This document shows, one piece after another, positions 53,254-62,013 of a stretch of DNA of 64,000 nucleotides. A program made the position numbers and the translations under genes. Position 1 is the first letter of the stretch. Each line of letters opens with the position of its first letter. The DNA is from Haliea sp040221975. GTDB taxonomy: Bacteria > Pseudomonadota > Gammaproteobacteria > Pseudomonadales > Halieaceae. The notes below the pieces were generated by a model, which saw only the letters and a program-made list of their open reading frames with translations, was not told where the DNA came from and searched no databases. Location of the stretch: positions 62,001 to 126,000 of the forward strand of contig JAVJWR010000019.1 in assembly GCA_040221975.1 (NCBI GenBank). The letters run 5' to 3'.

Positions 53254-54222
53254 ATGAGTCACATTTTCGAGGACAATTCCGCCACCATTGGCGGCACCCC
53301 GCTGGTCCGTATCAACCGTATCAGCACGGGCAATGTCTACGCCAAGCTGGAGAACCGCAACCCCGCCATGTCGGTGAAGTGCCGCATCGGCACCAGCATG
53401 GTGCTGGCGGCAGAACAGGACGGCAGCCTGCGTCAGGGAATGACCATCGTCGAACCCACCAGCGGCAATACCGGCATCGCCCTGGCCTTTGTCGCCGCCG
53501 CACGCGGCTATGGCTGCATGCTGACCATGCCCAACACCATGAGCCTGGAGCGACGCAAGCTGATGAAGGCGCTGGGGGCGGAGATCATTCTGACCGACGG
53601 CGCCAAGGGCATGCCCGCTGCGATCGCCAGGGCCGAGGAAATCATCGCCTCGGATCCGGCGCAGTACTGGGGTGCCAGGCAGTTCGAAAACCCGGCCAAC
53701 CCGGCGATCCACGAATCCACGACCGGTCCGGAGATCTGGCAGGACACCGACGGCCAGGTCGACATTCTGGTAGCCGGAGTCGGCACCGGGGGCACTCTCA
53801 CCGGCGTCTCCCGCTATATCAAGCAGACCGAGGGCAAGGCCATGCTCACTGTTGCCGTGGAACCCGCCAGCAGCACGGTGATCACGGCGGCCAAGGCGGG
53901 CGAGGAACCCACCCACGCGCCCCACAAGATCCAGGGTATCGGCGCCGGCTTTCTGCCCCGCAACCTCGACCTGGCGATGGTCGACCGGGTGGAACAGGTC
54001 AGCAATGAGGACGCCATGGCCTGGGCCCACAAACTGATGCAGCGGGAAGGCATCCTGGCCGGGGTATCCTGCGGCGCCGCCATGGCGGTCGCCGACCGGA
54101 TCTCCAGGGAACCGGAGCACAGCGGCAAGATGGTGGTGGTGGTGTTACCCGATTCCGGTGAACGCTACCTCAGTGCACCCCTGTTCGAGGGCACATTCAG
54201 CGACAACGAATTGGTCCAGTAA
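53254..54222 (+). CDS. cysK: Cysteine synthase A (O-acetylserine sulfhydrylase)
   Basis: A 322-residue PLP enzyme that forms cysteine from O-acetylserine and sulfide. The PLP lysine lies in NPAMSVKCRIG, the substrate loop in EPTSGNTGIALAF, the phosphate loop in GVGTGGTLTG, and the CysK-type end is DSGERYLSAPLFEG. The ATG at 53254 has AGGAG at ideal distance; a longer reading crosses the hairpin. The end motif separates CysK from CysM. Confidence 0.95.
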   Translation: MSHIFEDNSATIGGTPLVRINRISTGNVYAKLENRNPAMSVKCRIGTSMVLAAEQDGSLRQGMTIVEPTSGNTGIALAFVAAARGYGCMLTMPNTMSLERRKLMKALGAEIILTDGAKGMPAAIARAEEIIASDPAQYWGARQFENPANPAIHESTTGPEIWQDTDGQVDILVAGVGTGGTLTGVSRYIKQTEGKAMLTVAVEPASSTVITAAKAGEEPTHAPHKIQGIGAGFLPRNLDLAMVDRVEQVSNEDAMAWAHKLMQREGILAGVSCGAAMAVADRISREPEHSGKMVVVVLPDSGERYLSAPLFEGTFSDNELVQ

Positions 54223-54223
54223 G

Positions 54224-54287
54224 CCGGGAGCCCCCCCGGCGGACCTCACTTTGGGTGGCCCGCTGGGGCCGCCCCCCTTGGCGGGCC
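54224..54287. terminator. GC-rich hairpins between convergent cysK and GNAT genes
   Basis: Two potential stems: CCGGG/CCCGG (54224-54239) and GGCCCGC/GCGGGCC (54257-54263 with 54281-54287). Neither has a T-tract, so they may only impede transcription. The 68-bp gap holds no gene. Confidence 0.25.
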
Positions 54288-54290
54288 CCT

Positions 54291-54890
54291 TCAGCGGCCC
54301 TCCTGCAGCAGCGCCAAGCGGCGCCTGACGTCCATCCACTCGCTATCAATAACACTGAAATACACCGAATCCCGGGAGAAATCTCCCTGGACCACCATAT
54401 GCTTGCGCAACACACCCTCGCGCATGGCGCCGATGCGCTCCAGCGCGCGCTGCGAACGCAGATTGCGGGCATCGACCTTGAATTCCACCCGCAGGCAGTG
54501 CAGGCGTTCGAACGCGTTGCCCAGCAACAGGGCTTTGGCTTCGGTATTGACGCCGGTGCGCTGCCACTCCTGACCCAGCCAGGTCCAGCCGATCTCCAGG
54601 CTGCGGTGCTCGGGCCGGATGTTAAGGTACCGGGTACTGCCCACGATCTTGTTCTTGGCATTTTCCACAATCGCCCAGGGCTGCTGGTCCGCGGCGGCCA
54701 GTGCCTCATCAATCCACTGCCGGGTATCCGCCAGGTCGATGAAGCAGCTGCGCGGCATGAACTGCCAGTCCGGGGCATGGCGACCGCGGTTGAACAGCCC
54801 CTGGGCATGATCCTGGGACAGGGGCTCCAGGCGGATATACTGCCCGCGCAGGACCCGGGCGCCGGCCTGCGGCTCGGCTGGCAGGGTCAC
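54291..54890 (-). CDS. GNAT acetyltransferase (RimJ/RimL type)
   Basis: A 199-residue Acetyltransf_3-type GNAT protein. GRYIRLEPL-like start (GQYIRLEPLSQDHAQGLF), EIGWTWLGQEWQRTGVNTEA and FKVDARNLRSQRALERIGA are the acetyl-CoA-binding and family motifs. Substrate unknown. The GTG start overlaps the oxidoreductase stop by 4 nt (GTGA), so the two are coupled. Confidence 0.87.
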   Translation of the reverse strand: MTLPAEPQAGARVLRGQYIRLEPLSQDHAQGLFNRGRHAPDWQFMPRSCFIDLADTRQWIDEALAAADQQPWAIVENAKNKIVGSTRYLNIRPEHRSLEIGWTWLGQEWQRTGVNTEAKALLLGNAFERLHCLRVEFKVDARNLRSQRALERIGAMREGVLRKHMVVQGDFSRDSVYFSVIDSEWMDVRRRLALLQEGR

Positions 54891-55858
54891 GGCAGCACCA
54901 CGCTGGATCCGGTTGTGGCACGCCCCTCCAGCGCCATGTGAGCTGCCGCGATATCGGCCAGGGCAAAGCGCTGCTTGATCTCGACCCGCAGGCTGCCCGC
55001 CATGATGCGCGCAAACACCGCCGCAGCCGAGGCGCGCAGCTCCTCCGTGGTGGCGGTATAGGTCAGCAGGGTCGGCCGGGTGACATAGAGAGAACCTCCC
55101 GCAGCCAGCTCCTGCAGGTCCAGCGGCTCAGGCTTGCCGGAGCTGTTGCCGAAGCTGACCAGCATGCCCCTGGGTTGCAGGCTGGCGAGGGAGGCCCGGA
55201 ACGTGTCGCGGCCTATCCCGTCGTACACTACCGGCACCCCGGCGCCGGCGGTCAGCTCCCGGACCCGGGCGGCAACATCTTCATCTCGGTAGTTGATGAC
55301 ATGATGATAGCCGTGGGCTCGGGCCAGTTCCGCTTTCTCCTCCGAGCCCACCGTGCCGATGACGGTGGCGCCGAGACTGCTGGCCCACTGCCCGAACAGC
55401 AGGCCCACGCCCCCCGCCGCCGCATGGAACAGGCAGGTCTGGCCGGCCTGCAGCGGGAAAGTGCGCTGCAGCAGGTATTCGGTGGTCTGGCCCTTGAGCA
55501 GTGCCGCGGCCGCGGTTTCGAAGCTGATATCCGCGGGCAGGCTCACCAGCCGCGCCGCAGGCAGGTTGAGTGCCTCCGCATAGGCGCCGAAACCGGCGGA
55601 GCAATAGGCGACGCGATCCCCAACCGCAAACTCGCTCCCCTCTGCCACCGCCGCGACCTCGCCGGCGCCCTCCATGCCCAGGCCGCTGGGCAGGGCAATG
55701 GGATACAGACCGCTGCGATGATAGGTGTCGATGAAGTTGAGCCCGATGGCCCGATTGACTACGGTCACCATGCCCGGTCCGGGGGGGCCGGGGTCGACAT
55801 CCACCAGCTGCATGACTTCGGGGCCCCCCGTTGCCGTTATTCGTACCGTCTTGACCAT
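54887..55858 (-). CDS. NADPH:quinone oxidoreductase (zeta-crystallin-like MDR)
   Basis: A 323-residue zinc-free medium-chain reductase. The N-terminus is MVKTVRITATGGPEVMQLVD, the cofactor motif HAAAGGVGLLFGQWA, and the start of the catalytic domain GLNFIDTYHRSGLYP, all matching QorA. It reduces quinones one electron at a time with NADPH. The ATG at 55858 has GAGGAAGG upstream. It is the first gene of a pair with the GNAT protein and divergent from the helicase. Confidence 0.9.
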   Translation of the reverse strand: MVKTVRITATGGPEVMQLVDVDPGPPGPGMVTVVNRAIGLNFIDTYHRSGLYPIALPSGLGMEGAGEVAAVAEGSEFAVGDRVAYCSAGFGAYAEALNLPAARLVSLPADISFETAAAALLKGQTTEYLLQRTFPLQAGQTCLFHAAAGGVGLLFGQWASSLGATVIGTVGSEEKAELARAHGYHHVINYRDEDVAARVRELTAGAGVPVVYDGIGRDTFRASLASLQPRGMLVSFGNSSGKPEPLDLQELAAGGSLYVTRPTLLTYTATTEELRASAAAVFARIMAGSLRVEIKQRFALADIAAAHMALEGRATTGSSVVLP

Positions 55859-56043
55859 GCCCCGCCTTCCTCGCGCAATCGCCCCTGTCAAATGAGCCGC
55901 TAGTGTGCCACAGACCGTACGGCGGGAGCAGCAGCACTGCGCATCAACCACGCCACGGCGAGCGGGTGCGGCGACCGTGTTACACTGCGCACTCCCGCCA
56001 GCTCCCGGCGGATCTGTCTCCTGTCACCCTGGAACCACGCGCC

Positions 56044-57378
56044 GTGCTAGAAGAACTGGAACTCGACCGCAGCCTGCAACTCGCCCTGGCTGCCCTGACC
56101 TACACAGAGGCCACCGCCGTGCAACAGCAGGTTATTCCGCTGGCGCTGGCTGGCAGGGACCTGCTGGTCAGCGCGCCCACCGGCAGCGGCAAAACCCTGG
56201 CCTACCTGCTGCCGGTGTTGCAGCAACTGCTTGCCGGACCACTTCCCGCCAGGGCCGGAACCCTGGGCCTGGTGCTGGTACCCACCCGGGAACTGGCGCG
56301 CCAGGTATTGAAGGAGTGCCGCCAGCTGCTGGGTAAAAGCACCCTGCGAGCCGACGCACTCACCGGCGGCGCCGATTTCAAGTACCAGAAATCGCTGCTG
56401 CGCAAGAATCCCGAAGTAATCATTGCCACCCCCGGACGCCTGCTCGAGCACTGTGAACGCAAAAGCGCCGACCTCGGCGGGCTGCGAATACTGGTGCTGG
56501 ACGAGGCAGACCGCATGCTGGAAATGGGCTTCCGCGAGGACGTGCTGAAAATTGCCGGCTACTGCCCCGCCGACCGCCAGACCCTGATGCTCTCCGCCAC
56601 CCTGCACGCACGCGGACTGGGCGAGATCAGCGCCAGCCTGCAGCACGAACCGGAAGCAGTGAATTGCGGCGAGATCCGGGCCGCACACAAGGACATCTTT
56701 CACCAGCGCATTCTCGCCGACAGCCAGGAGCACAAGGATAAACTGCTGCTGGCCCTGCTGGCGGACAGTCGGGGCCGCAAGCAGCTGGTCTTCGCCAACA
56801 AGCGCACCACTGCGGCACGCCTGTCAGGGCTGCTGCAGCACCACGGCCTGCGCGCCGCCTGCCTGCACGGGGAGATGAGCACCGAGGACCGCAAGGTGGT
56901 GGTCAGCCGCTTCACCCAGGGCATCATCGACATTGTCACCGCCAGTGACCTGGCGGCGCGCGGCCTGGACATCGAAGGCATCGACACGGTCATCAACTAC
57001 GACCTGCCGTTCAGCGGCGATGACTACCTGCACCGCACCGGTCGTACCGGCCGCGCCGGCAGCCAGGGCCTGGCGATTTCCCTGGTAACAGCCGCGGACT
57101 GGAACCTGATGATCAGCATCCAGCGCTACCTGAACCTGGAAATGGAAGCGCGCGCCCTGCCTGGATTGAAGGCGCGGTACGCCGGCCCCAAGAAAATGAA
57201 ATCCTCGGGCAAGGCCGCCGGCCACAAGAAGAAAACCGGCAAGGTGCCCGAGGCAAAAAAGAAGGACCGGTTGCGGGATCGCAAGGCCAAGGGCAAGCCC
57301 CGCGGCAAGGCCAGCCCCAGGCCCGCCAATGACGGTTTCGCGCCGTTGAAGAAGCGGCGCAGCGAACCGCAGGACTGA
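56044..57378 (+). CDS. DEAD-box ATP-dependent RNA helicase
   Basis: A 444-residue DEAD-box helicase: Q motif region (TEATAVQQQVIPLALAGRD), motif I APTGSGKT, PTRELA, TPGRLLEH, DEAD in VLDEADRMLEMGF, SAT in MLSATL, and HRTGRTGRAG. The last 65 residues are Lys/Arg-rich, a basic RNA-binding tail. The start is uncertain: GTG 56044 gives VLEELELDRSLQLALAAL, which matches family N-termini, and a TACACT -10 at 55981-55986 argues against starts further upstream. Closest in layout to RhlE/SrmB-type helicases. Confidence 0.85.
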   Translation: MLEELELDRSLQLALAALTYTEATAVQQQVIPLALAGRDLLVSAPTGSGKTLAYLLPVLQQLLAGPLPARAGTLGLVLVPTRELARQVLKECRQLLGKSTLRADALTGGADFKYQKSLLRKNPEVIIATPGRLLEHCERKSADLGGLRILVLDEADRMLEMGFREDVLKIAGYCPADRQTLMLSATLHARGLGEISASLQHEPEAVNCGEIRAAHKDIFHQRILADSQEHKDKLLLALLADSRGRKQLVFANKRTTAARLSGLLQHHGLRAACLHGEMSTEDRKVVVSRFTQGIIDIVTASDLAARGLDIEGIDTVINYDLPFSGDDYLHRTGRTGRAGSQGLAISLVTAADWNLMISIQRYLNLEMEARALPGLKARYAGPKKMKSSGKAAGHKKKTGKVPEAKKKDRLRDRKAKGKPRGKASPRPANDGFAPLKKRRSEPQD

Positions 57379-57383
57379 GTTTC

Positions 57384-57642
57384 CGCCCCGCGGTCAGGGT
57401 GCCACCACCACTGCCGCCGGTAACAAACAGCTGCTCCGGGTCCACGTAGCCCTGCGCCAGCAACACCTCCACCCCGGACATGAGGTCGTCGTAATCCTCG
57501 CCGGGATAGTTGTGGTGGATCAGGTTGGCAAACTCCTCACCATGGCTGGTGCGGCAAATGGCACTCGTGCCTGTGCAGATATCGCCACCATCGCCAGCAA
57601 CGCGCCCCCGAGGGCAAGCAGTCTTCTCTGTCCAGCAATCAT
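57384..57642 (-). pseudogene. Remnant of an S9 prolyl-oligopeptidase family peptidase
   Basis: Two pieces of one protein remain in different frames. An ATG at 57642 opens a good signal peptide (MIAGQRRLLALGGALLAMVA then ISAQA), whose frame stops at 57520. Overlapping it, another frame reads HGEEFANLIHHNYPGEDYDD to LFVTGGSGGG (about 57546-57385), the catalytic-domain region of S9 acylaminoacyl-peptidases with its GGSGG serine motif. The propeller (several hundred residues) between them is gone and the 3' end is cut at the helicase gene. It fills the 325-bp gap 57379-57703. Confidence 0.75.
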
Positions 57643-57703
57643 TCCGTCTTCCTGTCTCAATCCGGTAAACTGTAGGACCTCTGCCGCAAGACAACAGGTC
57701 ACT

Positions 57704-59734
57704 ATGAACAACCCGCTGCTTGAAAAGAATACCCTGCCCCCGTTTTCAGCCGTTCGCCCCGAGCACGTAGTGCCCGCGGTCAGCTCACTCATAGAGCGCA
57801 ACAAGCGCCGGATAGAGGAGCTGCTTGCTGCCCCGGGGCCCCACAGCTGGGACTCCCTGCTCCAGCCCATCGAGGACATGGAGGACGAGCTGGCACAGTG
57901 CTGGTCGCCGGTAGGTCATCTCAACGGCGTGCTCAACAGCGAGGCCCTGCGTGAGGCCTACAATGCCTGCCTGCCGCTGCTGTCCGAGTACACCACCTGG
58001 ATGGGCCAGCACACGGCACTGTATGAGGCCTATCGCGATCTGGCGCAACGCAGCGACTTCGACGATCTTCCGCAGGACAGGCGCCAGGCGGTCAACAATG
58101 CCCTGCGCGACTTCAGGCTGGCTGGCGTGGCCCTGCCGACCGCACAAAAGCAGCGCTATGCGGAATTGCAGCAGCGACTGTCGGAGCTTGGCAGCCGCTT
58201 TAGCGACAACCTCCTCGACGCCACCAACGCCTGGACCAAACAGGTCACGGCAGAACAGCTCGCTGGTCTCCCGGCCACGGCGCTCGCCAGTGCGCGCCAG
58301 GCCGCAGAACAGAAAGGGCTGGAGGGCTGTCTGCTGACGCTGGAGTACCCGTCTGTCTACCCTGTGCTGACCTACTGCGATGACCGTACCCTGCGGCAGG
58401 AAGTCTATACGGCCAACGTCACCCGCGCCTCGGAGCTCGGCCCCGATGCCGGCCGCTTCGACAATACCGACCTGATCACCGAAATCCTGGGTCTGCGCCA
58501 GGAGCTGGCCGGCCTGCTGGGCTTTGCCAACTATGCGGAGCTGTCCCTTGCCACCAAGATGGCGGAATCGCCCACCCACGTTATTGAGTTCCTGACCCAG
58601 CTGGCTGCGCGTTCGCGACCGCAGGCGCAGCAGGAATGGCGCGAATTGTGCGAGTTCGCCGCCGCGGAACACGGCCTGGATGACGTCAAACCCTGGGATG
58701 TTGCCTACTGCAGTGAGCAGCTGCGCCAGCGCACCTACCAGGTCTCGCAAGAGGAAATCCGCCCCTACCTGCCGGTCGACCGGGTACTGTCCGGTCTGTT
58801 CGAGGTGGTGCAGCGCCTGTACGGACTTCAGGTCGAGGAGCTCCACGACTTCGACAGCTACCACCCCGACGCGCGCCTGTTCGAGCTCCGACAGCACGGC
58901 GAGACCCTGGCCCGCTTCTACCTGGACCTGTACGCCCGCGGCCACAAGCAGGGCGGCGCCTGGATGGACAGCTGCCGGGTGCGCCGGCTCAGTGGCGGCG
59001 AACTGCAGATACCGGTAGCCTACCTGGTGTGTAACTTCACTGCCCCGGTGGGGGATCAGCCCTCTCTGCTGACCGAAAACGAAATGACCACCCTGTTCCA
59101 CGAGTTCGGGCACGGCCTGCACCACATGCTGACGCAGCAACAGGTGGCCGCGATTTCCGGCATCAACGGCGTCGCCTGGGATGCAGTGGAACTACCCAGC
59201 CAGTTCCTGGAAAACTGGTGCCACCAGCCGGAGGCATTGAGCTTCATTTCCGGGCATGTCACTACCGGGGAACCACTGCCGGCTGCCCTGCTGGAGAAAA
59301 TGCTGGCGGCGAAGAACTTCCAGTCCGGCATGCAGATGGTGCGGCAGCTCGAATTCGCCCTGTTCGATTTCCGCCTGCACCAGCTCTGGGGCGAGCCGGA
59401 GGTCACCGTGCAGGGGCTGCTGGATGAGGTACGCGGGGAAGTGGCAGTGATTCCGGCCATCCCGGAGAATCGCTTCCAGAACAGCTTCGGCCATATTTTT
59501 GGCGGCGGCTATGCGGCGGGCTACTACAGCTACAAGTGGGCGGAAGTCCTGTCGGCGGATGCGTTTGCGCGCTTTGAGGAGGAAGGCATCTTCAACCCGC
59601 ATACCGGGCTCGAGTTCCGCCGCCATATTCTCGAGGCGGGCGGCTCGCGGGATGCCATGAGCCTGTTTGTGTCCTTCCGTGGCCGCGAGCCCGATATCGA
59701 GCCGCTGCTGCGGCACAGCGGCATCGCCGCCTGA
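57704..59734 (+). CDS. prlC: Oligopeptidase A (M3 metallopeptidase)
   Basis: A 676-residue zinc oligopeptidase that degrades signal peptides and short peptides in the cytoplasm. The zinc motif is TTLFHEFGHGLHHML, with the third ligand region WDAVELPSQFLENW. The N-terminus LEKNTLPPFSAVRPEHVVPA is characteristic. The ATG at 57704 is the family start; an upstream reading passes through the antisense of the S9 remnant. It ends 12 nt before the convergent PTPS gene. Confidence 0.95.
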   Translation: MNNPLLEKNTLPPFSAVRPEHVVPAVSSLIERNKRRIEELLAAPGPHSWDSLLQPIEDMEDELAQCWSPVGHLNGVLNSEALREAYNACLPLLSEYTTWMGQHTALYEAYRDLAQRSDFDDLPQDRRQAVNNALRDFRLAGVALPTAQKQRYAELQQRLSELGSRFSDNLLDATNAWTKQVTAEQLAGLPATALASARQAAEQKGLEGCLLTLEYPSVYPVLTYCDDRTLRQEVYTANVTRASELGPDAGRFDNTDLITEILGLRQELAGLLGFANYAELSLATKMAESPTHVIEFLTQLAARSRPQAQQEWRELCEFAAAEHGLDDVKPWDVAYCSEQLRQRTYQVSQEEIRPYLPVDRVLSGLFEVVQRLYGLQVEELHDFDSYHPDARLFELRQHGETLARFYLDLYARGHKQGGAWMDSCRVRRLSGGELQIPVAYLVCNFTAPVGDQPSLLTENEMTTLFHEFGHGLHHMLTQQQVAAISGINGVAWDAVELPSQFLENWCHQPEALSFISGHVTTGEPLPAALLEKMLAAKNFQSGMQMVRQLEFALFDFRLHQLWGEPEVTVQGLLDEVRGEVAVIPAIPENRFQNSFGHIFGGGYAAGYYSYKWAEVLSADAFARFEEEGIFNPHTGLEFRRHILEAGGSRDAMSLFVSFRGREPDIEPLLRHSGIAA

Positions 59735-59746
59735 GAGCCAGCCAGG

Positions 59747-60229
59747 TCAGGGCTTGCGCCAACTGGCGCAGCCCTTCTGGCCCGGGCCGGAGGCCACGCA
59801 CAACTCGATTTCACGCAGATCGTCGTCTGCGGACAGCAGCAACAGCTGCTGCAGCAGATAGCTGGAGAATTCTTCCACCGTGGCGTTGCGCAGCGGCAAT
59901 ACCCGCGTATCCGCTTGCAGAAACAGCATTTCCTCATCAGCGAAGTACACCCGGTAGTAATCGCCGTCTTCTTCAATGCTCTGGAATGGTGACTCCGCCG
60001 CCAGCAACAGGTATTCATCAAGGGCATCGCAGAGCGACTTGAGGCGGCGCTTGTAGACGTTGTAATCCGCCGCGAAGCCATTATCACCCATGGGTGCGAC
60101 AATTTTGGCCGACACCGAGTAATTGTGGCCGTGCAGACGTTCCCGCTCGGTGGCGGAAAAAATGGTGAAATGGGCTGCGGAAAACTTGTGGCTTTCCTTG
60201 TCGATGTACAGCGTGGTCAGACGCTCCAT
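59747..60229 (-). CDS. 6-pyruvoyl-tetrahydropterin synthase family protein, PTPS-III-like
   Basis: A 160-residue protein with the PTPS/QueD fold. Zinc ligands H20 (FSAAHF), H33 and H35 (LHGHNY) are present. The catalytic Cys of QueD, normally four residues before HGH, is Arg, and a Glu stands at E30 in ERLHGH: the E-x-x-H-G-H pattern of PTPS-III, which makes the folate precursor 6-hydroxymethyl-dihydropterin in place of FolB. A queuosine role is therefore less likely. The first 37 residues of a longer reading are dropped because the ATG at 60229 gives the family start. Divergent from an SDR. Confidence 0.75.
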   Translation of the reverse strand: MERLTTLYIDKESHKFSAAHFTIFSATERERLHGHNYSVSAKIVAPMGDNGFAADYNVYKRRLKSLCDALDEYLLLAAESPFQSIEEDGDYYRVYFADEEMLFLQADTRVLPLRNATVEEFSSYLLQQLLLLSADDDLREIELCVASGPGQKGCASWRKP

Positions 60230-60430
60230 GGGATTGTTCCAGCCAGTTGCGGAAAAATGATTGTCCCGAGTGTACGCGCAATAGGCAAGAGCGGACCGCT
60301 GCGGCACAATACCTGCCGGTCGGGCCCGGTTGGCTGGCACAATCTGAAACCGCAGTGGCTGCGTAACATCCGGAAGCCGACCTGATCAGGCGCCCGGCTC
60401 ATGCCGCTGCAACACCACAATGGGGGTTCC

Positions 60431-61132
60431 ATGCACACCGCTATTATCACTGGCGCCAGCGTCGGCATTGGCCGCGCCACCGCGCAACGTTTTCTGGGCA
60501 TGGGCTATCGCGTCTACAATCTGTCGCGCCGCCCCTGTCCAGACCAGGGCGTACACAACATCGCCTGCGACCTGGCAGCAACGGCATCCATTGCCGCGGC
60601 CTGTCGCGAACTGACGCCGGCAATCGCCGACAGCGACAGCGTCTGCCTGCTGCATAACGCCAGCCAGATGCGCAAGGACACGACCACTGATTGCGACAGC
60701 GACAGCCTGCGACAGGTGCTCGAGACCAACGTGGTCGCGGTCAACAGCCTCAACCAGGCACTGCTGCCGGGCCTGCCCCGGGGATCCAGCCTGCTCTATA
60801 TCGGCTCCACCCTGTCGGAGAAGGCGGTGGCGGGCTCCTTCAGCTACGTGATCAGCAAGCACGCCCAACTCGGCATGATGCGGGCCAGCTGCCAGGACCT
60901 GATGGGCAGCGGCATTCACACCGCCCTGATCTGCCCGGGATTCACCGATACGGAAATGCTGCGCACGCACATCGGCAACAATCCCGAGGTGGTGGCGGCA
61001 ATCGGCGGCATGAATGCCTTCGGGCGCCTGATAGAACCGGGCGAAATTGCCGAGCTGATTGTCTGGGCCCACGGCAACCCGGTCATCAATGGCGCGGTGC
61101 TGCACGCCAACCTGGGCCAGAAGGAAGCCTGA
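60431..61132 (+). CDS. Short-chain dehydrogenase, sepiapterin-reductase-like
   Basis: A 233-residue SDR. TGASVGIGRATAQ is the cofactor motif, NLSRR follows strand 2 (arginines suit NADPH), NAS replaces NAG, and the catalytic motif is YVISK. The substrate is unknown; divergence from the pterin enzyme makes a pterin reductase plausible, which is inference. The ATG at 60431 follows GGGGG, and the stop is 1 nt before the YhhQ-type gene. Confidence 0.75.
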   Translation: MHTAIITGASVGIGRATAQRFLGMGYRVYNLSRRPCPDQGVHNIACDLAATASIAAACRELTPAIADSDSVCLLHNASQMRKDTTTDCDSDSLRQVLETNVVAVNSLNQALLPGLPRGSSLLYIGSTLSEKAVAGSFSYVISKHAQLGMMRASCQDLMGSGIHTALICPGFTDTEMLRTHIGNNPEVVAAIGGMNAFGRLIEPGEIAELIVWAHGNPVINGAVLHANLGQKEA

Positions 61133-61133
61133 G

Positions 61134-61919
61134 ATGGCCTCCCTGCCGGTGGTTTGGGAGCGTCGAGAGCGCGTATTCCTGGTGCTCGCAGGCACATTCC
61201 TCTGTGCCATGACCCTGCTTAACGTAATCGGCATCACCCGCTTTATCCAGCTGGGTCCGATGGCGCTGGCCGTCGGCGTCCTCCCCTACCCCCTGACGTT
61301 TCTCTGTACTGATCTGGTCTGCGAACTCTACGGTCGCGCCCGCGCCAACTTCCTGGTGAGCGTTGGTCTGGGACTGAATTTTTTCATCCTGCTCGTGCTC
61401 TTCCTCGGTGATGCGCTGCCATCGGTCGGTCCCGAGGCAATGCCGCCATGGCAGATCCTGCAGCTGGCGGAGCCGGTCATGCTGCCCAGCGGCGAGATCG
61501 TGCGCGACAATATCGGGCTCTATCAGCTGATCTACGCCACCACCTCGGGAGCAGTCTTCGCCTCCATGCTGGCCTACATCGCGGCCCAGTACTGCGACGT
61601 CCAGCTGTTCCACTTCTGGAAACGGGTCACCCGGGGCAAATACCTCTGGGTGCGCAACAATTTCAGCACCCTGATGAGCCAGATGGTCGACTCGGTGATG
61701 GTGATCACGGTGACTTTCGGCGCCGCGTTCCTGCGCGGGGATGTGACTTTCCAGGCGTTGCTGGTGCTGGTCGGCAGCAATTATCTGTTCAAGGCAGCCG
61801 TGGCCCTGCTCGATACCGGCCCCTTCTATCTGTGCGTGCACTACCTGCGCCGCTATCTGCAATTGGGGCCAGAGGAATACGCCGTCCCCGGAGGCAGTAC
61901 CGACTCGGCCGCGGCCTGA
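61134..61919 (+). CDS. YhhQ-type queuosine precursor (VUT family) transporter
   Basis: A 261-residue membrane protein with about six to seven hydrophobic segments. The family motifs FLCTDLVCELYGRARAN and the C-terminal RNNFSTLMSQMVDSVMVI identify the YhhQ/VUT family, which imports the queuosine precursors preQ0/preQ1. It starts 1 nt after the SDR stop, so one unit is likely. Confidence 0.87.
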   Translation: MASLPVVWERRERVFLVLAGTFLCAMTLLNVIGITRFIQLGPMALAVGVLPYPLTFLCTDLVCELYGRARANFLVSVGLGLNFFILLVLFLGDALPSVGPEAMPPWQILQLAEPVMLPSGEIVRDNIGLYQLIYATTSGAVFASMLAYIAAQYCDVQLFHFWKRVTRGKYLWVRNNFSTLMSQMVDSVMVITVTFGAAFLRGDVTFQALLVLVGSNYLFKAAVALLDTGPFYLCVHYLRRYLQLGPEEYAVPGGSTDSAAA

Positions 61920-62013
61920 GACCCGGCACACGGGTACTGGATGGCGCGCGGAGATAGCGGTATCCTTCCGCGCTGAGATGCCGCCCGCAACGGCCCCGGC
62001 TTGCAGGGCTTGC

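Noticed and set aside
57113..57694. A 193-codon minus-strand frame containing the S9 peptidase segment, considered as an intact short gene.
   Set aside because: Only about 54 codons match S9 peptidases; the rest runs antisense through the helicase gene, and the signal peptide is in a different frame, so it is a remnant.
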